Below are positions 48,750 to 56,325 of a stretch of DNA of 64,000 nt, in pieces. Numbering within the stretch: position 1 is the stretch's first letter; each line of letters opens with the position of its first letter. The position numbers and the translations under genes were made by a program. This DNA is from Candidatus Obscuribacterales bacterium (GTDB lineage Bacteria; Cyanobacteriota; Vampirovibrionia; Obscuribacterales; Obscuribacteraceae), in assembly GCA_019750335.1 (NCBI GenBank), contig JAIEOQ010000006.1, forward strand, positions 434,001 through 498,000. The letters are read 5' to 3'. Below the pieces are notes generated by a model. It saw nothing but the letters and a program-made list of their open reading frames with translations. It was not told where the DNA came from and made no database searches.

Positions 48750-49745
48750 GTGAATATTGAACGTTGGACTTCAGGCAGGCGCCCGGTATGGCAAGAGTTG
48801 GAAGAGCTGCTCAAACGAGTGGATAAAAAAGGCCTGACCAGTTTGAGTAAAAATGAACTGCGATCCTTGGGACGACTTTATCGGGCGGTAGCTTCTGATC
48901 TTTCAAGAGCGCGGGCTATTGGTGTACCTGCCAATATAATCGTTTATTTGAATAATCTGGTTGTTAAAGGACACAATCAAGTTTATCAAAGTCAAAAAAA
49001 TCGATGGCAAGATTTATGGCATTTTTTGTGGGTAACATTCCCGGCCATTTTTCGAGCAAATATCATCTATGTTTTTGTGGCGTTTTTGCTTTCTTTTCTG
49101 CCTTCCGTAGCAACTTGGTATTTGGTGCGCAACGACATCAACCTTGCTCATTTAGAAGTGCAACCGGGGATGGCCATGGTGTCGGACGACTTATGGGGCA
49201 TGATTGAAAAAAAACAGATGTGGACTGATGCCGTTCAAGAGAAAAGTCCTGTTGCTTCAAGCTGGATTATTACCAACAATATTAAAGTCGCTCTTATGGC
49301 TTTTGTTTTAGGGCTGACAGGCGGTATTGGCACAGTTTATGTGCTTGTTTCAAACGGTTTGCTGATTGGTGGTACTTTTGCCGTTTGCAGCTTTTACGAT
49401 TTATCCTATAGGTTAGCTGCTTTTGTTGCGCCGCACGGTGTTTTCGAATTAAGTGCCATTTTTATCAGTGGTGGTGCCGGTTTGCTTTTAGCTAAAGGCA
49501 TTCTTTTTCCGGGCAACCTGTCACGGCTTGATTCTTTGCGTATAAATACAAAACAAGCTTTCATTCTTTTTGCCGGCTGCGTTCCGGTTTTATTTATTGC
49601 CGGCATTATTGAAGGCTTTATTTCACCGCGCAGCGACATACCCCAAGCAGCAAAATATGCTGTCTCTTTTGCCACATTGATTTTGCTTTTATTGTATTTG
49701 TTTGTTCCGCGAACAGTCGAAACTTCTGAACATAATAAGAGATAG
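48750..49745 (+). CDS. SpoIIM-family (stage II sporulation protein M) membrane protein
   Basis: A 331-residue protein from a GTG at 48750. A cytoplasmic helical N-terminus (MNIERWTSGRRPVWQELEELLKRVDKKGL, with ELRSLGRLYRAVASDLSRAR) leads to membrane helices: IFRANIIYVFVAFLLSFLPSVATWYLV, then NIKVALMAFVLGLTGGIGTVYVLVSNGLLIGG, and the signature VAPHGVFELSAIFISGGAGLLLA. The SpoIIM family occurs widely in non-spore-formers next to RDD, MoxR and DUF58 genes. Here only the RDD partner is present. The role outside sporulation is unknown. Confidence 0.85.
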   Translation: MNIERWTSGRRPVWQELEELLKRVDKKGLTSLSKNELRSLGRLYRAVASDLSRARAIGVPANIIVYLNNLVVKGHNQVYQSQKNRWQDLWHFLWVTFPAIFRANIIYVFVAFLLSFLPSVATWYLVRNDINLAHLEVQPGMAMVSDDLWGMIEKKQMWTDAVQEKSPVASSWIITNNIKVALMAFVLGLTGGIGTVYVLVSNGLLIGGTFAVCSFYDLSYRLAAFVAPHGVFELSAIFISGGAGLLLAKGILFPGNLSRLDSLRINTKQAFILFAGCVPVLFIAGIIEGFISPRSDIPQAAKYAVSFATLILLLLYLFVPRTVETSEHNKR

Positions 49746-49779
49746 GGGTGCACTCCCGGTTAGAATGCCTCCCTATCTC
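49739..49779. terminator. Inverted repeat between convergent genes
   Basis: GAGATAGGG (49739-49747) pairs perfectly with CCCTATCTC (49771-49779), loop 23 bases. It covers the stop codon of the SpoIIM-like gene (49745) and ends 22 bases before the stop of the LRV gene (49802). No T-run is seen, but the position suits a bidirectional terminator. Confidence 0.45.
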
Positions 49780-49801
49780 GCCCGGTCAGGCAACTTTTAG
49801 A

Positions 49802-50185
49802 TCAAGCAAAGCAGGTGCTGTAAGATTTAAGCGACAGCGTTTCTGCGGCTTTGCATGATACATAAGGGTTTTCGTCTAAGCGCAAAGACTCAAGTATTTC
49901 CAGCGGCATACTTAGATTTTCGGCGATGCCTAATCTCACTGTGGGAGCTTCGTCTGAGGAGAGCAATTCGAGCAGCTTATAGGATGCCATCGGATTGAGA
50001 GCAACATTTAAGCGAACATCCCAATGTGAGTCAAGAGCAAGGAGGCTGAGAATCTCTTCCGGTGTACGTGGATTACTGGCCACCTGACGCCGGATTGCCG
50101 GATCCGGAAGCTCGGCTAATTTAGCCAAAGCTTTTTTAGGTGTATGGGGGTTGGCGGCCATTACGTAATATACATTGTCTTTCAT
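49802..50185 (-). CDS. Leucine-rich repeat variant (LRV)-like repeat protein
   Basis: 127 residues from the ATG at 50185, preceded by GAGGACGG; a longer reading to 50254 would overlap the response regulator and has no ribosome site. It is built of about four or five 24-residue helical repeats with an NPxTP start: NPHTPKKALAKLAELPDPAIRRQVAS, NPRTPEEILSLLALDSHWDVRLNVAL, NPMASYKLLELLSSDEAPTVRLGIAE. This is the LRV/ARM-like pattern, a protein-binding scaffold. It follows the kinase-response-regulator pair at 50226-51897 on the same strand, so it may be a pathway partner. Confidence 0.7.
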   Translation of the reverse strand: MKDNVYYVMAANPHTPKKALAKLAELPDPAIRRQVASNPRTPEEILSLLALDSHWDVRLNVALNPMASYKLLELLSSDEAPTVRLGIAENLSMPLEILESLRLDENPYVSCKAAETLSLKSYSTCFA

Positions 50186-50225
50186 GATTCCGTCCTCAAA
50201 ATAACTGTGGCTCGAAGCGGCTTGG

Positions 50226-50663
50226 TTAAGCCAGGAGCCTTGCCGGTATGGCATCGATTGACCAAAGATCGTTGATTGCGCAAAGTACTGCTTTTAATTT
50301 GCTGGCATCAACAGGCTTGTTCAAATAAAAATTCATTTTTGTATCCAGCGCTCTTTTGATGTCTGAATCACGGTCCGATACTGTGAGTAAAACAATCGGA
50401 ATATCCAGTTCATCAAGAACGTCTTTTGCTTCTTCTAAAAATCCATGTCCGTCTTTTTTCGGCATGTTCAAATCGAGCACGATCAGATCGGGAGTGGGGG
50501 CCTCATTGTACGGACCTTCGCGATTGACGTATTTCAAGGCTTCTTCGCCGTTTTCTACTTGACGCATTTCCACTGGAATGCGGCAATCGGCAAGCGCTTC
50601 TTTTACTAATCTGGCGTCGGCGGCGTTGTCTTCAACAAGCAAAACTTTGAGATTCTTATTCAT
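50226..50663 (-). CDS. Single-domain response regulator (Rcp1/CheY-like)
   Basis: 145 residues from the ATG at 50663, with GGGAGGT 7 bases upstream inside the end of the kinase gene; a longer start at 50696 lacks a ribosome site. It is a stand-alone receiver. The acidic pair is Glu11-Asp12 in LLVEDNAADARLVKEAL. The phosphorylation site is Asp64 in LIVLDLNMPKKDGHGFL. LLTVSD and NKPVD carry the conserved Ser/Thr and Lys. The LVEDN and NGEEAL features match the Rcp1 group that partners with phytochrome-type kinases. It has no output domain. It is adjacent to the kinase at 50665-51897, almost certainly its donor. Confidence 0.9.
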   Translation of the reverse strand: MNKNLKVLLVEDNAADARLVKEALADCRIPVEMRQVENGEEALKYVNREGPYNEAPTPDLIVLDLNMPKKDGHGFLEEAKDVLDELDIPIVLLTVSDRDSDIKRALDTKMNFYLNKPVDASKLKAVLCAINDLWSIDAIPARLLA

Positions 50664-50664
50664 G

Positions 50665-51897
50665 TTAGGTACCTCCCGTACTGTCGTTATGAGCAAGAGG
50701 GATGGTGAAGAAAAATCTTGAACCTTTTCCCAGTTCCGACTCGACCCAGATTTTGCCGTGATGGCTGTCGATGATTGCTTTGCAAATAGCTAAGCCGAGT
50801 CCGGAGCCGGGATATTCCCTAGTTGCATGCAGACGTTTGAACATTTCAAAAATCTGCATAAGATATTTTTGCTCCATGCCGATACCGTTGTCGTTTACGA
50901 TGAACAGCCATTCGTTTTGGAGCTGTTGGGCGCTGACATGAACTTCTGGAGCTTTGTCTTTTTGAAATTTGATCGCGTTACCGATCAAATTTTGAAACAA
51001 TTGAGCAAGCTGAGAAGAATTACCTGTAACAGTCGGAAGCGTGTCCGAAGTTATATTTGCTTGTTTGTCGGCGATGGATTGCTGTAAATTGGCGTAAGCA
51101 TCGCTAAAACATTTATTCATGTCTACCGATTCAAATGCTTTTGTTTCGGAGCTTACTGATGCATGAGCAAGTATGCCTTTAATTAGGCGTTCCATACGGA
51201 TTGCGGCATCCTCAATAAACTCGATGAAATCATCGGCATCTTGATCGAGCTGTGTTTTGTAGCGGCGGGCTAGCAAGCCAACATATCCCTGAATAACTCG
51301 CAGTGGTTCTTGGAGATCGTGAGAGGCGATGCGTGCGAATTGTTGCAGAGCGGCGTTCGACTTTGCTAGCTCACCGACAGTTTGTCGCAAGGTTTGTACT
51401 GTTTTTTGGTGATTGCTCACCTCCTCTCGTAATAAAAGATTGGATTGGGCAAGCTCTTGAGTTCGCTCCGACACACGTTGTTCCAGGTCATAAGCATATT
51501 CTTTAAGAGATCGTGTTTGCTTGCTCGTGGCAATCACAACCAAAAACATGATCATGAACATAAATAGGTGTTCCGGACAGAACGGTTCGAGCTGCCAGCG
51601 GGGAAATTCAAGGCAGTAATCAAAAGAAAGAATGGATAAAAGGCAAGCAAGCAGCGCCGGTCCAAAGCCAAATTTGTATGCACAAAAGTATGAGCCGGCA
51701 AAATAAATCATGAATGCACAGGCTGCGCCCAGACTCCTTTCTAAGGGCCAACCGATAAGCGCGCAGCCGCCGATCACTAAGATCGTGCAGCCGTATTGAA
51801 GATATATTTTTTCTGCAGGCAAAGACCGCTCGATGGATGCAGCTTGCTGGGGAAGATATTTTGCAAGTTGTGCAGCAAGAGCGGCCTGACCATTCAT
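50665..51897 (-). CDS. Membrane sensor histidine kinase with DUF4118-like input
   Basis: A 410-residue protein. Residues 32-123 hold four membrane segments of KdpD/DUF4118 style ([55 protein letters not shown]). A coiled coil (128-188) connects to HisKA with His193 in [24 protein letters not shown]. The ATPase domain has N box [12 protein letters not shown]1 NDNGIGM and [12 protein letters not shown]. The [10 protein letters not shown]-box is the type found in phytochrome-like kinases paired with Rcp1 receivers. It is coupled to the response regulator gene downstream. Confidence 0.9.
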   Translation of the reverse strand: MNGQAALAAQLAKYLPQQAASIERSLPAEKIYLQYGCTILVIGGCALIGWPLERSLGAACAFMIYFAGSYFCAYKFGFGPALLACLLSILSFDYCLEFPRWQLEPFCPEHLFMFMIMFLVVIATSKQTRSLKEYAYDLEQRVSERTQELAQSNLLLREEVSNHQKTVQTLRQTVGELAKSNAALQQFARIASHDLQEPLRVIQGYVGLLARRYKTQLDQDADDFIEFIEDAAIRMERLIKGILAHASVSSETKAFESVDMNKCFSDAYANLQQSIADKQANITSDTLPTVTGNSSQLAQLFQNLIGNAIKFQKDKAPEVHVSAQQLQNEWLFIVNDNGIGMEQKYLMQIFEMFKRLHATREYPGSGLGLAICKAIIDSHHGKIWVESELGKGSRFFFTIPLAHNDSTGGT

Positions 51898-51982
51898 TTT
51901 TCGATTTCCTCACCCGACTCTTTAAGCATAAATATTGCTTGTGAGGAATCCGTGAGGGTAAGCTGGTGGGGCTTGAGCTTAT

Positions 51983-53251
51983 TTAAGCAGAAGGTTTTGG
52001 CGCTTGACGGAAGAAGGTGCTTTGACCAAGTACCGGAAAAATAACAGTAAAAGTACTGCCTTTTCCTGGGCTGCTTTGTACGGTAATGTTGCCGTGATGA
52101 GCTTCAATAATTGCTTTAACGATAGAAAGTCCCAAGCCGGAACCGCCAGCGGCCCGAGAGCGTGATTCATCGACACGATAAAAACGATCGAAAATTTTGT
52201 CCAGGCTTTCTGCGGGCATACCGATGCCGGTGTCGCTGATTTTGAGCGTGATATTGTTCAAGCCGGATTGCAAACCAACTGTCACCGTTCCGCCGGTATC
52301 GGTATAGTGAAGGGCATTCTCCAGCAAATTTGTGATTACGCGGTGAAGTGAATCCCTGTCGCCTAGCAGCTTAGCGGTTTGGATGGTCTCGGCACGCAAA
52401 GATACTTGCTTGTCTTCGAATAGTTCACTCATTTCGTTTAAGGCATCTTGCAGAATGACATCAAGGCGCAAGTGCGAGATGTGTTGTGCAAGGCGCGGTT
52501 GTTTAGCCTTGGTCAAGGTGAGCAGGTCGGCGACTAGCTTTTGCATGCGTTCGGTCGAACGTTCGATAACAGCCAGCCGATGTTGGGCTTGAGCATTGCT
52601 TTCCAGATCGGCGGCTAAATTCTCGCAAGTAGCTTGAATAATGGCAATCGGTGTTTTTAGTTCATGACCGGCATCGGCAATAAATCGCTGCAGCAGCTTG
52701 AAAGTCTCTTCAATCGGCTTAATTGCCCAAGATGAGAACCAATAACCGCTTAAACTGAAAGCAAGAATGAGCAATGGAGCGAGAACGGAAAGCGCTTCGA
52801 TAAATTCCGAAATTGCTTTTTCGCGGTGATCGGTACTGAGTTCGACTTGTAAATAACCGACTGTTTGTCCCTTTTCGATGATTGATTGGCAATAAGTTCG
52901 TAATGTGCCTTCTTCAAAATTGACTTCGCTGTTTGGTGGTAAAAGCTGCTCTACTCCGGGCGGACCGTAGGCAATCACAAGCTTTCGATCAGCGTCATAA
53001 ATTTGTACTGTTGGGGTTAAGTAAGCCGAAGCTATTTTCAGCGGCTTGAGCAATTCGTTCATGTGCAAACCGCTCTTGTCATACTTTACGGAAGGGGCCA
53101 TGCTGGCGGTGAGGAGTGCCAAGCGGTCATCCAAAAGCTCGGTTAAACCGCGATGAAAGATATAAACACCAAGTGCGGTCATGGCGGCGTAAACAACTAA
53201 AGACAATACAAGAAATTGAGCTGCCAGCTTAAGCTTCAGGCTCTTAAACAT
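51983..53251 (-). CDS. Sensor histidine kinase (EnvZ/OmpR-type, two-pass membrane)
   Basis: A 422-residue kinase. Two membrane helices (about residues 12-33 and 153-175) flank a 120-residue periplasmic sensor. HisKA follows with His196 in FIADAGHELKTPIAIIQATCENL. The ATPase domain carries NLLENALHYTD, SDTGIGMP and GSGLGLSIVKAIIEAHHG. It probably phosphorylates the OmpR-type regulator encoded immediately upstream (53252-53929, zero-base gap). The signal is unknown. The C-terminus ends with a short Pro/Lys tail. Confidence 0.93.
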   Translation of the reverse strand: MFKSLKLKLAAQFLVLSLVVYAAMTALGVYIFHRGLTELLDDRLALLTASMAPSVKYDKSGLHMNELLKPLKIASAYLTPTVQIYDADRKLVIAYGPPGVEQLLPPNSEVNFEEGTLRTYCQSIIEKGQTVGYLQVELSTDHREKAISEFIEALSVLAPLLILAFSLSGYWFSSWAIKPIEETFKLLQRFIADAGHELKTPIAIIQATCENLAADLESNAQAQHRLAVIERSTERMQKLVADLLTLTKAKQPRLAQHISHLRLDVILQDALNEMSELFEDKQVSLRAETIQTAKLLGDRDSLHRVITNLLENALHYTDTGGTVTVGLQSGLNNITLKISDTGIGMPAESLDKIFDRFYRVDESRSRAAGGSGLGLSIVKAIIEAHHGNITVQSSPGKGSTFTVIFPVLGQSTFFRQAPKPSA

Positions 53252-53929
53252 CTAAAGATCCTCATGCTTGTAACCGAGACCGTGCACCGTGGTGATCACC
53301 GATGGAAAACCTTCACGGTCGAATTTTTTGCGTAGAACCTTGATGTAAGTGCGAATCGAATCAGGTGAAATTTCTGCAGCTGATTCCCAAACTCTTGATA
53401 AGAGTGCTTCGGCGTTGAATACTGTATTTTTATGGCGCAATAAAAACTCCAGAAGAGCAAATTCTTTAGGTTCAAGATGAATCTCGACACCGTCCCTGGT
53501 GACTTGTTTAGCGCTCGGATCAAGCACGATATCGCGAGAGCGAAGCAGATTGGAGCTAAGGTCGCTGCCGGCTCTTCTTAAAAGAGCGCGCAGTCTGGCT
53601 GATAATTCTTTGAGATGGAAAGGTTTGCATAAATAATCGTCGGCGCCGGCGTCTAGTCCGAGCTCTTTATCGTCGATTGAGCTTTTAGCCGTAAGCATCA
53701 ATACGGGAGTTTTGCCGCCGAGAGCTCGAAAGCGCCGACAAATTTCCAAACCGCTTAAGCCCGGCAACTGCCAATCAAGAACGATAACGTCATAGTCACT
53801 TACGCGCAATTGATGCAGAGCAATCTCTCCGTTATCAATGATTTCGATAATATGATGATCGCGAGCAAGCCAATCGCGGATTTGTTCCGATAGATCATGT
53901 TCATCTTCAACTAGTAGTATTTTGCTCAT
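53252..53929 (-). CDS. OmpR/PhoB-family response regulator
   Basis: A 225-residue protein. The receiver has LLVEDEHDLSEQI, phosphorylatable Asp52 in DVIVLDWQLPGLSG, and LMLTAKSSIDDKELGLDAGADDYLCKPFHLKEL. The DNA-binding winged helix begins about residue 130 and ends VWESAAEISPDSIRTYIKVLRKKFDREGFPSVITTVHGLGYK. It regulates transcription in response to the kinase of the same operon. It is the first gene of the pair; the promoter should lie in the 164-base spacer before 54094. Confidence 0.95.
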   Translation of the reverse strand: MSKILLVEDEHDLSEQIRDWLARDHHIIEIIDNGEIALHQLRVSDYDVIVLDWQLPGLSGLEICRRFRALGGKTPVLMLTAKSSIDDKELGLDAGADDYLCKPFHLKELSARLRALLRRAGSDLSSNLLRSRDIVLDPSAKQVTRDGVEIHLEPKEFALLEFLLRHKNTVFNAEALLSRVWESAAEISPDSIRTYIKVLRKKFDREGFPSVITTVHGLGYKHEDL

Positions 53930-54093
53930 ATGGCGGATGTTTGCTGGAGTATTGTTTGATATCGAATCGATCTTGTTGCGCTAGGCGAAAATCTTCAAAA
54001 AGCTTATGTTTAATGCATTCTCGGGATTTTCTTTGATCCAACTTGCAGTAGAATAAACCTGCTTTGCCAGTATAGATCGTCATAGACGATCGG

Positions 54094-55101
54094 ATGTTAA
54101 TGGTGCCGACAAAAAATTCTGTTGTGGTCAATAAAATTAAGCGCTTGCCGCCGGGGCAGCGGCTTTTGCGTTCGGCGGCCTTATCGTGCCTTTGCACATG
54201 TATCCTTGGTAGTTTTATTCCAGCCGGGGTTGGCATGCACACTGAGGAGCCGCTTGTCACAACAACGGCTAATGAACTACCTTTTCAGATGCAGGAAGAA
54301 TTGACTGAGCTCAAACGTTTGGTAATGGCTAAAGCAAACCAACCGAAATTACATGCCGGTGTTTTTGTTGTTGAGCCGGAGAGCGGACGTTATCTTAATT
54401 TGGATGCTAATCAATATTATTCAGCTGCGTCCATGATTAAAGTGCCGGTTCTAGTGAAGCTTCTAACGGCTATGGACAAAGGTTTGGTTGATCCTGCTGA
54501 AGACTTGATCTTGCGTCCGGATCTAATTGGCGGAGGATCGGGATATTTGCAATGGCGTCCGGTCGGTTCGAAAGTAAGTTTAAAAGAGGCGATGGAATCG
54601 ATGATTATCGTCTCGGATAATACGGCGACCAACATGATCATCGATCGCCTTGGTGGCATGGAAGCTTGCAATGAAGATTTTGAACGCTGGGGACTTTATC
54701 GTACTTATCTGAATGATTGGTTGCCGGATCTTGCTGGTACCAATAAAACCAGTCCTTATGATCTGGTGCAATTATTGGCTAAAATCGACAAAGGTGAGCT
54801 GGTAACAGCCGAAAGCCGCAGTCGGATGTTGGCGATTATGGAGCGAACCCGCACGCGTACACTTTTGCCGGCCGGAATTGCTCCCGGTTCGAAAATTTCT
54901 CACAAAACTGGTGATATCGGCCGCTTGGTTGGTGATACCGGTATCGTTACCACCCCGGGCGGGCAAAGATATTTGGTTGCCGTACAAGTTGAACGTCCGC
55001 ACAACGACCGTCGGGCAAATGAATTGGTCCGAGATCTGGCACGTTTAATCGACGAAGGAATTAAGCAGAACAAAAAGCCTGCTGTTGCCTTGTCAAAATG
55101 A
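54094..55101 (+). CDS. Class A beta-lactamase-like serine hydrolase
   Basis: A 335-residue exported protein, with a signal anchor at about residues 27-46 (SAALSCLCTCILGSFIPAGVG). All three active-site boxes are present: Ser113-x-x-Lys116 (AASMIKVPVL), Ser174-Asp-Asn176 (VSDNTATNMII) and Lys271-Thr-Gly273 (SHKTGDIGRLVGDTGIV). The omega-loop glutamate (Glu166 of class A enzymes) is not evident, as the segment reads LNDWLPDLAGTNKTSPYDL. It may therefore be a transpeptidase or carboxypeptidase-like enzyme and not a true lactamase. It probably acts on peptidoglycan or on a beta-lactam. The start is uncertain; several ATG codons are in frame. Confidence 0.75.
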   Translation: MLMVPTKNSVVVNKIKRLPPGQRLLRSAALSCLCTCILGSFIPAGVGMHTEEPLVTTTANELPFQMQEELTELKRLVMAKANQPKLHAGVFVVEPESGRYLNLDANQYYSAASMIKVPVLVKLLTAMDKGLVDPAEDLILRPDLIGGGSGYLQWRPVGSKVSLKEAMESMIIVSDNTATNMIIDRLGGMEACNEDFERWGLYRTYLNDWLPDLAGTNKTSPYDLVQLLAKIDKGELVTAESRSRMLAIMERTRTRTLLPAGIAPGSKISHKTGDIGRLVGDTGIVTTPGGQRYLVAVQVERPHNDRRANELVRDLARLIDEGIKQNKKPAVALSK

Positions 55102-55112
55102 CAAACGCTTAA

Positions 55113-55736
55113 TTATTGTTCTTCGCGTTGAGCTAACAAGTTAGGCGAGACGCCGACATGGCGTTTAACTTGGCCTAAAACTCGCTGTCCGTTGCGGACT
55201 ATGCCTTGAGCGTCAGCCAATGTTCGGCCAAGCGTAACCAGATCGCTATCGATTCTGGTCAAAACTGAATCAGCGTAATGATCCGCACCTTCGCGGACGC
55301 GGGCAGCATCTTCTTCAGCTTCCAAACGAATTTTGTCGGCTTCAGCCAGAGCTTCGCGACGCATTTGTTCAACTTCTTGTACAACTTGTTTGCGAATACG
55401 ATCTACTTCAGCTTGGACAGCTTTAAGCAGTTCGGACTCTTGAACCATATTTTCAGCCTGACGGCGGGCTGTGGAAATAATTTGCTCGGCTCTTCTTTGT
55501 GACTCAGCAATAATGTCGTCACGTTGTTGAAGAACTTCGGTTGCTTCACGCAATTCTTCCGGGAGGCGAGCTCTGGCTTTATCCAGAACCTCCAAGAATT
55601 GGTCGGCGTTAATTAGCTTGAACTTCCAAACGCCGGAAGCGTCTTCAATCAGATGCTCAAGCAGGTCGAGGTGCTTGTAGATTGACGTTTGTTTGTATGC
55701 AACTGTATTTGGGCTTAATGCGACGGTGGTTGTCAT
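55113..55736 (-). CDS. DivIVA-like coiled-coil protein (Cdv3-like)
   Basis: A 207-residue protein. Residues 1-80 resemble a cyanobacterial DivIVA-like N-terminus (SIYKHLDLLEHLIEDASGVWKFKLINADQFLEVLDKARARLPEEL). A long continuous coiled coil follows (about 85-165, ESQRRAEQIISTARRQAENMV, EVDRIRKQVVQEVEQMRREAL). Cyanobacterial relatives act in division-site placement and are encoded beside coaD. Here the gene overlaps coaD by 4 bases (ATGA), the same arrangement, which supports the assignment. Stalk-like proteins are a distant alternative. Confidence 0.6.
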   Translation of the reverse strand: MTTTVALSPNTVAYKQTSIYKHLDLLEHLIEDASGVWKFKLINADQFLEVLDKARARLPEELREATEVLQQRDDIIAESQRRAEQIISTARRQAENMVQESELLKAVQAEVDRIRKQVVQEVEQMRREALAEADKIRLEAEEDAARVREGADHYADSVLTRIDSDLVTLGRTLADAQGIVRNGQRVLGQVKRHVGVSPNLLAQREEQ

Positions 55737-56233
55737 ATTATTTCAGCGCCTCTACTGAAGTTAACGTGTTCCTTCAAGTAGGAGTGGACAGCGGGAGGGA
55801 CGAATTGGGATACGTCTCCGCCTAGTCGCGCAATCTCCTTTACGGTTGATGAGCTTATAAAAGAATACTCCGGTTTTGTCATGAGAAAGATAGTTTCTAG
55901 TTCAGGAAGCAGTTGTTTGTTAGTCTGAGCCATGCCCAATTCAGCCTCGTAGTCTGAGATAGCGCGTAATCCGCGTATGATTACTGAAATCTTGTTATTC
56001 TTTGCAAAATCTACAGTTAGCCCTTGAAAATGTCCTACTTTTACTCTGGGTATATCGGCGACCACCTGAGTAATAAGTTCCGTTCTGACCTCAATTGGCA
56101 ATAACGGGGCTTTCCCAGGGTTGGCAACCACAGCCATTATTGTTTCATCACAAAGTTGGCTAGCGCGCCGAATAATGTCTAGATGTCCAAGCGTTATCGG
56201 ATCGAAGGATCCTGGATATATGGCTCTAATCAA
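55733..56233 (-). CDS. coaD: Pantetheine-phosphate adenylyltransferase
   Basis: 166 residues from a TTG at 56233 (LIRAIYPGSFDPITLGHLDII), which fits the family length of about 160; the ATG at 56314 would add 27 residues that look non-coding. The HxGH nucleotidyl-transferase motif (TLGH) and the C-terminal FISSSTVKEIARLGGDVSQFVP with the conserved ISST(K) loop are present. It adenylates 4'-phosphopantetheine in coenzyme A synthesis. AAGGGCGG lies upstream. It overlaps the DivIVA-like gene by 4 bases and follows the NblS-like kinase on the same strand. Confidence 0.92.
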   Translation of the reverse strand: MIRAIYPGSFDPITLGHLDIIRRASQLCDETIMAVVANPGKAPLLPIEVRTELITQVVADIPRVKVGHFQGLTVDFAKNNKISVIIRGLRAISDYEAELGMAQTNKQLLPELETIFLMTKPEYSFISSSTVKEIARLGGDVSQFVPPAVHSYLKEHVNFSRGAEII

Positions 56234-56325
56234 CGTTTTGCCGCCCTTACGGTTAACAAGTACTGATGGTACTGCAAGTCTGAATATAAGCCAAGGGGAA
56301 AATCCGCTTGGCAACTAAAGCTAAA

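Noticed and set aside
56234..56314. N-terminal extension of CoaD
   Set aside because: CoaD normally begins two residues before RAIYPGSFDP; the extension has no counterpart.
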